Positions 1 to 5,564 of a stretch of DNA of 7,309 bases are shown here, one piece after another. This DNA comes from Gammaproteobacteria bacterium (lineage in GTDB: Bacteria > Pseudomonadota > Gammaproteobacteria > Eutrophobiales > Eutrophobiaceae): assembly GCA_012270695.1 (NCBI GenBank), contig JAAXHV010000271.1, forward strand, positions 1 to 7,309. The letters are read 5' to 3'. The stretch's first letter is position 1. Every line of letters begins with the position of its first letter. The notes beneath the pieces were generated by a model, which worked only from the letters and a program-made list of their open reading frames with translations, was not told the origin of the DNA and made no database searches. Position numbers and translations under genes: made by a program.

Positions 1-92
1 GAACCCCAGGTTTCAATCACGGTGGCAAGAGCGATATCCCGGCCCTCCCCAAGCCAGTGCTGCGCGGTCTCAAGAATATCTGCTTCTGCCAT
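1..92 (-). CDS. XdhC/CoxI-family protein, N-terminal fragment
   Basis: This is the first 30 codons of a leftward gene that runs off the left edge. The translation begins MAEADILETAQHW and continues to ALATVIETWGS, which matches the conserved N-terminal block of XdhC/CoxI proteins (typically ALATVV-TWGS-P). Members of this family help insert or sulfurate the molybdenum cofactor of xanthine dehydrogenase and CO-dehydrogenase-type enzymes. The start is the ATG at 92-90, preceded by AGGTGA with a 5-base gap, a good ribosome site. The gene diverges from metY across 78 bp. The family is seen from this one motif only. Which molybdoenzyme it serves cannot be told, because the rest of the protein and its partners lie outside the window. 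Confidence 0.78.
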   Translation of the reverse strand, partial: MAEADILETAQHWLGEGRDIALATVIETWG

Positions 93-117
93 ATTGTTCA
101 CCTGTTTACCGTCCGGT

Positions 118-144
118 TTGTAAAATGCGACTGTAGCATATAAT
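118..144 (+). promoter_or_regulatory. Candidate sigma70 promoter for metY
   Basis: A perfect TATAAT at 139-144 is preceded by TTGTAA at 118-123, which matches 4 of 6 bases of TTGACA, with a 15-base spacer (short). Transcription would start near 151, leaving a leader of about 20 bases with the GGGAGGA ribosome site at 153-159. I see no SAM riboswitch or other long leader structure. The site lies in the divergent spacer shared with the XdhC-like gene. The -10 element is strong; the -35 element is tentative. Confidence 0.5.
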
Positions 145-170
145 CTGTCGCAGGGAGGAATGGAAAGCAA

Positions 171-1463
171 GTGTCCAAACTGAAATACCCGGGCTTCGAT
201 ACCATCAGCCTGCATGGCGGGCAACGACCCGACCCCGTAACCGGCGCGCGCGCCGCACCCATCTACCAGACCACGTCTTTCGTATTCAAGGAAACGGACC
301 AGGCTTCCTCCATGTTCGACCTTGCCCGGTCTGGACACGTGTATTCGCGCATCTCCAACCCGACTGTGGCGGTGCTGGAAGAACGCATTGCCGGACTGGA
401 AGGCGGAACCGGCGCCGTGGCCACGGCAAGCGGCATGGCCGCCATCCACCTGGCCGTATGTACGATCATGGATGGCGGCAGCCACATCGTGTCATCTCAT
501 GCCTTGTACGGCGGCACCCATAACCTGTTTACCTATACCCTGCCCCGTTTCGGCATCGACACCACTTTTGTGGACCCGCGGGAAGCTGACGCGTTCAGAC
601 GGGCAATCCGGCCCGAAACCCGCTTGATCTATGCTGAAACCATCGGCAACCCGCGCGCTGAAGTGCTCGATATAGAGACCATTGCCGGGATAGCCCATGA
701 CGCGCACATACCACTGATGCTGGATTCAACCCTGACGACGCCTTACCTGCTGAAACCCTTTGAGCACGGCGCGGATCTCGTGATCCATTCCCTCACCAAG
801 TTCATCGGCGGGCACGGAGTTGCCATCGGCGGCATTGTCGTGGATTCCGGCAGGTTCGACTGGGACGCTTCCGGTAAATTCAAGACTCTTACGGAACCAT
901 ACCCTGGGATATTAAACATCGATTTTGCCGAGGATTTCGGCCCGGACGCCTTCCTGCACCGGGCGCGGCGCGAAGGCCTGAGGGATTTCGGCGCAGCCTT
1001 GAGCCCCGCCAATGCCTTTTATATCTTGCAGGGAGTCGAGACATTGGCGCTGAGAATGGATAAACACGTCGCCAACACGAGAAAAATCGTTGAGTTCCTG
1101 GATAATAACGAAGCCGTCGAATACGTCACTTACCCGGAGTTGCCGGCACACCAGGACTATGAACTGGCAAAAAAGCTGTTGCCCAGGGGCTGCGGGTCAG
1201 TTCTGAGTTTCGAACTGCAGGGCGGACGGGCAGCGGGCCGTAAATTCATCGAGTCCCTGAAGGTTTTCTCTCACCTCGCAAACGTGGGCGACGCCAAATC
1301 CCTGGTGATACACCCGGCCTCAACCACCCATAGCCGTATGGATGAGGACGCCCTGAAACAGGCCGGCATCAGCGAAGGACTGGTGAGGCTGTCCGTCGGG
1401 CTGGAAGACCCGGAAGACCTGGTCAATGACCTGGACCGGGCGTTGTACCGCTCACAGAAATAG
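171..1463 (+). CDS. metY: O-acetylhomoserine sulfhydrylase-like PLP enzyme (MetY type)
   Basis: This 430-residue enzyme belongs to the Cys/Met-metabolism PLP family. MetY enzymes replace the acetyl group of O-acetylhomoserine with sulfide to give homocysteine in the cytoplasm. Visible landmarks are FDTISLHGGQRPDP (9-22), the phosphate-contacting YSRISNPT (58-65), ALYGGTHNL (111-119), IYAETIGNP (153-161), the PLP-ring aspartate in MLDST (D185), the Schiff-base lysine in HSLTKFIGGHG (K210) and the substrate-carboxylate arginine in LVRLSVGLED (R406). The length of about 430 and the insertion around 228-275 (SGKFKTLTEPYPG, ALSPANAFYILQG) fit MetY better than the roughly 380-residue cystathionine gamma-synthases. 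The start is GTG at 171 with GGGAGGA 11 bases upstream. The ATG at 160 is out of frame and stops after seven codons. It appears to lead an operon with the hydrolase and metF. Use of O-succinylhomoserine or a lyase role cannot be excluded. Confidence 0.9.
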   Translation: MSKLKYPGFDTISLHGGQRPDPVTGARAAPIYQTTSFVFKETDQASSMFDLARSGHVYSRISNPTVAVLEERIAGLEGGTGAVATASGMAAIHLAVCTIMDGGSHIVSSHALYGGTHNLFTYTLPRFGIDTTFVDPREADAFRRAIRPETRLIYAETIGNPRAEVLDIETIAGIAHDAHIPLMLDSTLTTPYLLKPFEHGADLVIHSLTKFIGGHGVAIGGIVVDSGRFDWDASGKFKTLTEPYPGILNIDFAEDFGPDAFLHRARREGLRDFGAALSPANAFYILQGVETLALRMDKHVANTRKIVEFLDNNEAVEYVTYPELPAHQDYELAKKLLPRGCGSVLSFELQGGRAAGRKFIESLKVFSHLANVGDAKSLVIHPASTTHSRMDEDALKQAGISEGLVRLSVGLEDPEDLVNDLDRALYRSQK

Positions 1464-1491
1464 AGTACCAGGATCGCATAACAAAGAGTTC

Positions 1492-2298
1492 GTGGAAATC
1501 ATACTGAATAATCATGTTGCTTTTGCCGCTACCGGGAGGGAAGACCTGGACCCCCGTCTGCCGACGGTTATCTTCATACATGGCGCCGGCCTCGACCATA
1601 CGGTCTGGACCCTGTTTAACCGCTATCATGCCAGGAACAAATTCAATTCCATAGCCGTTGACCTGCCGGGCCACCGCCGCTCGGGAGGGAATCCGCGGCC
1701 GTCCATAGAAGCAAGCGCGCGCTGGCTGCTCGAATTCATCCATTCCCTGGGAATAGAAAAAGCCGCCCTGGTCGGCCACAGCATGGGAGCGCTGGTGGCC
1801 CTGGAAACCGCTTACCAGGCGCAGCCGACGATCAGCAGGCTCGCGCTGCTGGGCGCGGCAATACCCATGACGGTTGCCGACCCCCTCTTGAATGCCGCAA
1901 GGGCAAATGACCACAGCGCTGTAGATATGATCATGTTGTATTCCCATGCTTACATATCGCAACTGGGCGGCAACCCCGTCGCCGGGATTCATATCCTTAA
2001 CAGCAATATGCGCTTACTGGAACGAAACCTGGAAAACGTCCTGTATGCGGACCTCAGGGCCTGCCATGAATATAATAACGGCCTTGCGGCGGCGCGTAAT
2101 ATCAGCGTACCGGTGACCTTGATCCTGGGTGAAGAAGACCGCATGACGCCGCCGGCGCAGGCAGCCGATCTCATTAACGCCCTGGCGCAAGTGCAAGTTG
2201 AGATATTGCCGGATTGCGGCCACATGATGTTGTCCGAACAACCGGAAGCCGTACATCGCGTATTGGCTCGTGTACTCAGCATCGCCAGCCCTCCCTAG
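1492..2298 (+). CDS. Alpha/beta-fold hydrolase, substrate unknown
   Basis: This is a 268-residue single-domain alpha/beta hydrolase, probably a cytoplasmic esterase or amidase-like enzyme. The full triad is visible: nucleophile S97 in GHSMGA (95-100), acid D216 in LGEEDRMTPP and H244 in DCGHMML. The oxyanion-hole HGAG (30-33) follows the beta strand PTVIFI, and VDLPGHRRSGG (56-66) is the usual strand-4 loop. Residues 127-200 form the cap. I chose GTG 1492, which gives MEIILNNHVAFAATG, a typical family opening. ATG 1426 is also in frame, but it overlaps metY by 38 bp and adds a 22-residue tail that looks unstructured. No strong Shine-Dalgarno precedes 1492, so the start is uncertain. The gene sits 28 bp after metY and 11 bp before metF. 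It is too short and motif-poor to be the acetyltransferase MetX. A role in methionine metabolism is inferred from position only. Confidence 0.88.
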   Translation: MEIILNNHVAFAATGREDLDPRLPTVIFIHGAGLDHTVWTLFNRYHARNKFNSIAVDLPGHRRSGGNPRPSIEASARWLLEFIHSLGIEKAALVGHSMGALVALETAYQAQPTISRLALLGAAIPMTVADPLLNAARANDHSAVDMIMLYSHAYISQLGGNPVAGIHILNSNMRLLERNLENVLYADLRACHEYNNGLAAARNISVPVTLILGEEDRMTPPAQAADLINALAQVQVEILPDCGHMMLSEQPEAVHRVLARVLSIASPP

Positions 2299-2309
2299 CC
2301 CGGGTAAAA

Positions 2310-3215
2310 ATGGCCGGATTATTGAATAATTTGGAAAAGTCCCTGAATGACGGGAAGTTTTGTTTCACCGCGGAACTGGTGCCGCCGCTGGCGGCCTCAT
2401 CCGGCAGGTTGCTGGAGCAGGCCGACCAGCTCAAGGGCCGGGTCGAAGCAATCAACGTCACCGACGGCGCTGCGGCCAAAACCACCATGTCGAGTGTGGC
2501 TGCCGCTGCCCTGCTTGCCGTCAATGATGTGGAGCCGGTGCTGCAACTGACTTGTCGCGACCGCAACCGGATCGCGTTATGCGCCGACCTGATCGGTTGC
2601 GCGGCGTTCGGCGTCATCAACCTGTTGCTCCTGACCGGAGACGACCCGGCCAAAGGCGATCAACCGGAGGCCAAGCCCGTTCACGACATCAACAGCACCG
2701 CTTTGCTGACCCTGGCCAAGGACATGTGCGAGAAGGGCATATTACCGAACGGCCGTGAAATTGACCCTCCCCCGCATTTCCACATTGGTTCGGCGGACGT
2801 GCCACAGCGATTGGAGAACAGGGGAACCCCGCCAGCTATCACGAATAAAATAAACGCCGGAACACGCTTTATACAAACGCAGTTGTGTTACGACATCAGC
2901 CTGATCGAAGCCTACATCGGGAACATGGGTGAATGGGGTATTCTCGACAGGGTGAAAATACTCATCGGCGTGGGTCCCGTGGCCTCCGCCCGATCCGCCA
3001 GGTGGATGCGCGACAATCTCTGGGGGGTGGCTATCCCCGACCCGCTGCTTCGACGCCTGGAGGACAGCCGCGACCCGAAACAGGAGGGCCGGCGCATCTG
3101 TATCGAATTGATTGAGGAGATGCAAAAGATCGAGGGCGTAGCCGGCGTGCACCTGATGGCCCCGGGACAATCCGCCCATTCCATCGCGGCATTGTTATCG
3201 GAACTGGGGAAATAG
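2310..3215 (+). CDS. metF: Methylenetetrahydrofolate reductase, acetogen-type MetF
   Basis: This 301-residue TIM-barrel flavoenzyme of the MTHFR family reduces 5,10-methylene-THF to 5-methyl-THF, the methyl donor for methionine synthesis. Residues matching E. coli catalytic positions are present: E22 in TAELVPP (E. coli E28), D111 in LLLTGDDP (D120) and Q191 in IQTQLCYD (Q183). The overall wording differs from E. coli MetF. Blocks such as LKGRVEAINVTDGAA (41-55), LQLTCRDRNRIAL (78-90), AKPVHDINS (121-129) and GVHLMAPGQ (279-287) are typical of the acetogen-type branch, in which MetF often works with a partner, MetV, and does not use NADH alone. No metV-like gene is in the window. The start ATG 2310 fits the family N-terminus, and an upstream in-frame ATG at 2214 lies inside the hydrolase gene. 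The ribosome site is weak, so translation may be coupled to the hydrolase stop 11 bp upstream. Confidence 0.9.
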   Translation: MAGLLNNLEKSLNDGKFCFTAELVPPLAASSGRLLEQADQLKGRVEAINVTDGAAAKTTMSSVAAAALLAVNDVEPVLQLTCRDRNRIALCADLIGCAAFGVINLLLLTGDDPAKGDQPEAKPVHDINSTALLTLAKDMCEKGILPNGREIDPPPHFHIGSADVPQRLENRGTPPAITNKINAGTRFIQTQLCYDISLIEAYIGNMGEWGILDRVKILIGVGPVASARSARWMRDNLWGVAIPDPLLRRLEDSRDPKQEGRRICIELIEEMQKIEGVAGVHLMAPGQSAHSIAALLSELGK

Positions 3216-3217
3216 GG

Positions 3218-3223
3218 TATAAT
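3218..3223 (+). promoter_or_regulatory. -10 element directly before the Sel1-repeat gene
   Basis: A perfect TATAAT lies between the metF stop (3213-3215) and the next ATG at 3230. A start site 7 bases downstream of the hexamer would fall on or beside that ATG. The -35 is poor: TTATCG at 3195-3200 has a 17-base spacer but few matches, and TTGTTA at 3192-3197 matches 4 of 6 with an overlong 20-base spacer. Activity is inferred from the -10 alone. Confidence 0.45.
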
Positions 3224-3229
3224 CCGGCT

Positions 3230-3706
3230 ATGAAAAAACTGTTTCCGGCGCTGTTTCTGGCTTGTTTATCTATTACCCCGGCGTCTGCCGATTTCGTTGA
3301 CGGCATTTATGCTTATTCCAGGGGTGAATATCACCAGGCGTACATGACCATGCGTTCTATTGCGGAAACCTCGGACCACGGCCTCGCCCAGTATTACCTG
3401 GCCATGATGTATCTGCGCGGGGAAGGCGTCGAGCAAAGTTATGAGGATGCGGCGAAATGGTTCCGGAAGTCTGCCGAGCAGCGCATCAAACAAGCCCAGT
3501 ACCGGCTGGCAGAGCTTTATATGAAAGGCAGGGGAGTGCCGAAAGACTACGAATATGCTTATGCCTGGTACCGGGTCGGCGCCGAGCACAAGCATAAGAA
3601 ATCGATCAGTGCACTGACGTCAGCCAAGGAGAACCTGTCACTGGAGGAACTGGAAGAGGCGGAAAAGCTCTCGCGTAAATTGATCAATCAATACGGCCCT
3701 GAATAA
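3230..3706 (+). CDS. Secreted Sel1-repeat (TPR-like) protein
   Basis: This is a 158-residue exported protein built of Sel1-like helical repeats, a fold used for protein-protein contacts. Residues 1-20 form a signal peptide: a KK start, a hydrophobic core LFPALFLACLSI and a type I cleavage motif PASA before D21. A degenerate first repeat (22-49, with YSRGEYHQAY) is followed by two good Sel1 units: 50-85 (AQYYLAMMYLRGEGV, then DAAKWFRKSAEQ) and 86-121 (AQYRLAELYMKGRGV, then YAYAWYRVGAEH). The C-terminus is a charged helix with LSLEELEEAEKLSRKL (136-151). There is no lipobox, so a free periplasmic protein is likely. The ATG at 3230 is fixed by the signal peptide. No Shine-Dalgarno precedes it, while a TATAAT sits 6 bases upstream. 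The partner is unknown, and a link to the metF operon is not implied. Confidence 0.88.
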   Translation: MKKLFPALFLACLSITPASADFVDGIYAYSRGEYHQAYMTMRSIAETSDHGLAQYYLAMMYLRGEGVEQSYEDAAKWFRKSAEQRIKQAQYRLAELYMKGRGVPKDYEYAYAWYRVGAEHKHKKSISALTSAKENLSLEELEEAEKLSRKLINQYGPE

Positions 3707-3721
3707 AAAAGTGAATAAAAA
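3700..3721 (+). repeat. Two tandem copies of TGAATAAAAA
   Basis: TGAATAAAAA occurs at 3700-3709 and again at 3712-3721, a 12-base period. The first copy contains the TAA stop of the Sel1-repeat gene. This is an A-rich stretch just upstream of a candidate -35 element and could act as an UP-like element, but it may be simple chance in A-rich DNA. Confidence 0.5.
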
Positions 3722-3723
3722 TG

Positions 3724-3763
3724 TTGACGCGGGCGCTGGCCCCTGCTATATATTTATATATAG
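3724..3763 (+). promoter_or_regulatory. Candidate promoter with an AT palindrome on its -10
   Basis: TTGACG at 3724-3729 (5 of 6 matches to the -35 consensus) is followed after 17 bases by TATATA at 3747-3752, or after 19 bases by TATATT at 3749-3754. The -10 region lies inside a near-perfect palindrome at 3746-3763: CTATATAT, two T, ATATATAG. The palindrome could be an operator for a repressor or simply an easily melted site. Transcription would begin near 3760 and give a leader of about 80 bases before the small membrane-protein gene. Confidence 0.5.
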
Positions 3764-3778
3764 TTGTGAACAGCATCG

Positions 3779-3793
3779 CGGGGTCAAACCCCG
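3779..3793 (+). other. Leader hairpin CGGGG-TCAAA-CCCCG
   Basis: A 5-base-pair GC stem, CGGGG at 3779-3783 and CCCCG at 3789-3793, encloses the loop TCAAA. Flanking CATC and GATG could extend it with a 2-base bulge. It has no T tract, so it is not a classic terminator. It lies in the predicted leader of the next gene, about 50 bases before its ATG. The ribosome site of that gene is AGGGAG at 3826-3831, with a 9-base gap to ATG 3841. Confidence 0.45.
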
Positions 3794-3840
3794 ATGACTG
3801 GAAATAACCCATAAACCTCTGTGACAGGGAGTGTGACCTG

Positions 3841-4062
3841 ATGAATATAATGATGGCTGAACTGTACGATGCACTGATTAACGCCGGCGCCGGGGAAGAA
3901 AAGGCGCGTGATGCTGCGACCGCCGTAGCCGGATGGGAATCCCGATTTAATTCCCTGGATGGAAAAATCAACCACTTGGAGGGAAAAGTCAACCTGCTGC
4001 AATGGATGGTGGGCTTTAACCTGGCATTGACCACAGCTATCCTCTGGCAAATTTTCTACTGA
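3841..4062 (+). CDS. Small tail-anchored membrane protein with coiled coil
   Basis: This is a 73-residue protein. Residues 1-30 form a helical head (ELYDALINAGAGEEKARDAATAVAG), 32-53 a short heptad-like coiled coil (FNSLDGKINHLEGKVNLL) and 54-73 a C-terminal hydrophobic segment (WMVGFNLALTTAILWQIF) that probably crosses the inner membrane. The plan of head, coiled coil and C-terminal anchor resembles small proteobacterial proteins related to the DUF1640/CCDC90 type, whose function is mostly unknown. The start at 3841 is chosen from AGGGAG at 3826-3831 with a 9-base gap; ATGs at 3850 and 3853 lie too far from it. Only the membrane plan is seen; the family link is tentative. Small proteins of this plan sit in diverse gene contexts, so the neighbours do not define a role. 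Confidence 0.78.
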   Translation: MNIMMAELYDALINAGAGEEKARDAATAVAGWESRFNSLDGKINHLEGKVNLLQWMVGFNLALTTAILWQIFY

Positions 4063-4070
4063 GATGTTAA

Positions 4071-4097
4071 GGAAACTCTGACTTAATCAGAGGTTCC
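4071..4097. terminator. Hairpin between convergent genes, possible two-way terminator
   Basis: GGAA at 4071-4074 and CTCTGA at 4076-4081 pair with TCAGAG at 4087-4092 and TTCC at 4094-4097, a 10-pair stem with one A/G mismatch and a CTTAA loop. It starts 8 bases after the stop of the small membrane-protein gene. Its loop holds part of the TAA stop of the leftward glycosyltransferase gene. There is no clear T run on either side, so it may be a weak terminator or an mRNA 3'-end protector. Confidence 0.5.
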
Positions 4098-4739
4098 ATA
4101 GATATATTGCAGGTCCTCGAGGCGATCAAGATCGCGGCGCGCAGGCAATTCATACAGCTTCAATTCCGCTTGTGCAATACGCTCCCGGGTTTCCTGCAGG
4201 ACTTCACCCGTCCCCCACTCGATGCCGTCAAACAGTTGCCGGTATAAGCTGGAAAGTCCAACCAGGTAATAACCGCCATCCAGGGCCGGACCCAGGACAA
4301 CGTCGTATCCCTGGGCAAGTTTATCCACCGCAAGGTCGATATCCGCTGCGCTCAGGTCGATGCAATCACTCCCGATCAGCACTACGTGGCGATAGATTTG
4401 CATGGCCTGCTCCATGGCAAAACACATGCGCTCCCCCAGGTCAGCGCCTGCCTGCGTCTGCAGAGTCAGCGAAAAATTTTTCCCGAGGCCGGACAGGACA
4501 GGATGCTGTGTGGTCGGCGTACACCAAAGCTCGATATCCCTGACACTGGAATATCGAGCTGTTTCCAGGGTACGCCTCAATAATTCAGCATAGACAGCAG
4601 CAGCGTGGTCAGCGCCTATGTCAGACGAAAGACGGGTTTTCACGCTTCCCGAAACGGGCGTTCTGGTAAAGACAAGCAACCCCGCCGTTTTTTCAATAAT
4701 ACTGCTTGGCGAGGTCGCGCGGGTCGAAACCGATTGCAT
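4083..4739 (-). CDS. TIGR04282-family glycosyltransferase (DUF2064)
   Basis: This is a 218-residue GT-A-fold nucleotidyl/glycosyl transferase-like protein of the group named rSAM/selenodomain-associated transferase 1. Family motifs in order are FTRTPVSGSVKTRL (24-37, nucleotide-binding loop), QAGADLGERM (96-105), VLIGSDCIDLS (120-130, with the metal-type Asp D125) and VVLGPALDGGYYLVGL (147-162), then GIEWGTGEVLQET (172-184) and LPARRDLDRLEDL near the C-terminus. The substrate is unknown for the family. Start ATG 4739 has AAGG at 4747-4750 with a 7-base gap. It lies inside the upstream glycosyltransferase gene, overlapping it by 47 bp in another frame, so the two are probably translationally coupled. 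The pair occurs together in many bacteria, where they are thought to work in one pathway. No radical-SAM partner is in view. Confidence 0.88.
   Translation of the reverse strand: MQSVSTRATSPSSIIEKTAGLLVFTRTPVSGSVKTRLSSDIGADHAAAVYAELLRRTLETARYSSVRDIELWCTPTTQHPVLSGLGKNFSLTLQTQAGADLGERMCFAMEQAMQIYRHVVLIGSDCIDLSAADIDLAVDKLAQGYDVVLGPALDGGYYLVGLSSLYRQLFDGIEWGTGEVLQETRERIAQAELKLYELPARRDLDRLEDLQYIYGTSD
4528..4560. repeat. Perfect 10-bp inverted repeat inside a glycosyltransferase gene
   Basis: AGCTCGATAT at 4528-4537 is matched exactly by ATATCGAGCT at 4551-4560, with a 13-base spacer in which CC and GG can pair after one mismatch. It lies within codons 60-71 of the TIGR04282-family gene, so it would form a hairpin in the coding part of the leftward mRNA. 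Confidence 0.7.
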
Positions 4740-5367
4740 AACAGAACCTTAATGTCCATGAGAGCAGTACCGTCCTGGCAATCCCGTACTTTTCCCAGCG
4801 GCGTGATGAACTGACGACAGTCTGCCTGATGCGGACAGGCGGAGAAATTTTATTCAATCTTCCGGTCAATTCCACGTCTTCCATCAAGGGAATGTCCGTA
4901 TAGCCGTTCACCTGCCGGAAAATATGCTGGCCGGTAAAAATTGCCTGGTCGCCCGTCGCAATTCCGCTAAGCCGGGCACGGAGATTCATGAGCTTCTCGA
5001 TACAACGGAACATGAAATGATTGCCTGACAACCTGATATCAAAGCGCCCCCAGGTATCGTCTGAAACACCTCGTTCATCCAGTATCCTGTCAAATTCACT
5101 GTGCAGCAAACTATCGGCATGGAGGAAAATGAAAATATCGCCGCGCGCGCGGGAAGCGCCGTGATTCATCTGCCCACCCCTGTTCGGAGCGCATTTCAGA
5201 ACCTGGTCAACGCCATCCGCCGCGATCCCGCAAGTGTCGTCGGTGCTGCCGCCGTCCACGAGGATCACCTCATGTCCCCTGCCGCGGGCGGCCTGGAGAC
5301 ACTCCAGGGTCGCGCCGATATAATCCGCCTCATTCAGTGCGGGAATAATGACCGAATACTTTTGCAT
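4693..5367 (-). CDS. TIGR04283-family glycosyltransferase (GT2)
   Basis: This is a 224-residue family 2 glycosyltransferase of the group named rSAM/selenodomain-associated transferase 2. The GT-A opening YSVIIPALNEADYI (4-17) is followed by the nucleotide-binding VDGGSTDDT (37-45), NRGGQMNHGA (62-71), the metal-binding FLHADS (81-86), WGRFDIRLSG (106-115), GDQAIF (139-144), PLMEDVELTGRL (160-171, with the ED likely acting as base) and a C-terminal SSRRWEKYGIARTVLLSW-LRFCYAIGFDP block. There is no signal peptide and no long membrane segment. The product is unknown. ATG 5367 matches the family N-terminus, but its ribosome site is weak. It is the first gene of a leftward pair and overlaps the TIGR04282-family gene by 47 bp. 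It faces away from the tRNA-pgi unit across an AT-rich spacer. Confidence 0.9.
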   Translation of the reverse strand: MQKYSVIIPALNEADYIGATLECLQAARGRGHEVILVDGGSTDDTCGIAADGVDQVLKCAPNRGGQMNHGASRARGDIFIFLHADSLLHSEFDRILDERGVSDDTWGRFDIRLSGNHFMFRCIEKLMNLRARLSGIATGDQAIFTGQHIFRQVNGYTDIPLMEDVELTGRLNKISPPVRIRQTVVSSSRRWEKYGIARTVLLSWTLRFCYAIGFDPRDLAKQYY

Positions 5368-5403
5368 ACGGGCTTTATTGATAAACTATGACAAAAATAT
5401 ATG

Positions 5404-5433
5404 TTGAAACCTATCAGTCAGTTATTTTATATT
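5404..5433 (+). promoter_or_regulatory. Candidate sigma70 promoter for tRNA-Arg and pgi
   Basis: TTGAAA at 5404-5409 and TATATT at 5428-5433 each match 5 of 6 consensus bases, with an 18-base spacer. Transcription would start near 5440, about 40 bases before the tRNA. The spacer 5368-5479 is AT-rich and must also hold the promoter of the leftward glycosyltransferase pair, for which I find no convincing -35/-10 pair. Confidence 0.6.
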
Positions 5434-5479
5434 CTTTAACATACCAAACACACATTTACAGGCTGGATTCTATCACTAT

Positions 5480-5556
5480 GCCCTGATAGCTCAGAAGGAT
5501 AGAGCGTCCGCCTCCTAAGCGGAAGGCCAGAGGTTCGAATCCTCTTCAGGGCGCCA
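5480..5556 (+). tRNA. tRNA-Arg, anticodon CCU
   Basis: This is a complete 77-base tRNA. The acceptor stem GCCCTGA pairs with TCAGGGC, followed by discriminator G and an encoded CCA (5554-5556). The D stem is GCTC/GAGC. The anticodon stem TCCGC/GCGGA encloses the loop CTCCTAA, giving anticodon CCT, which reads the rare arginine codon AGG. The variable loop is AGGCC. The T stem AGAGG/CCTCT encloses TTCGAAT. All stems pair fully. The pgi ATG begins 9 bases after the final A. tRNA genes are common integration sites, but I see no integrase or duplicated 3' end nearby. Confidence 0.97.
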
Positions 5557-5564
5557 CATCCTTC

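Noticed and set aside
160..183. A seven-codon ORF (MESKCPN) overlapping the metY start, possibly a leader peptide.
   Set aside because: Its ATG touches the GGGAGGA site directly, leaving no room for initiation, and the peptide has no attenuator-like codons or following hairpins.
1423..1992. A 189-codon open frame on the - strand opposite the hydrolase.
   Set aside because: It is a shadow of a strong alpha/beta hydrolase gene; the translation shows no domain and is rich in Gly, Arg and Gln typical of antisense GC-rich DNA.
2742..3179. A 145-codon open frame on the - strand opposite metF.
   Set aside because: metF is well supported across the same bases, and the antisense product has no recognisable motif.
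3731..3742. A GGGC-GCTG-GCCC hairpin after the Sel1-repeat gene, considered as a terminator.
   Set aside because: The stem has only four pairs, no T run follows on the + strand, and it sits between the candidate -35 and -10 elements.
4172..4543. A 123-codon open frame on the + strand opposite the TIGR04282-family gene.
   Set aside because: It is a Pro/Arg-rich antisense shadow without a ribosome site or domain.
5480..5556. The tRNA as an attachment site for an integrated element.
   Set aside because: No integrase and no repeat of the tRNA 3' end is seen, and pgi follows directly.
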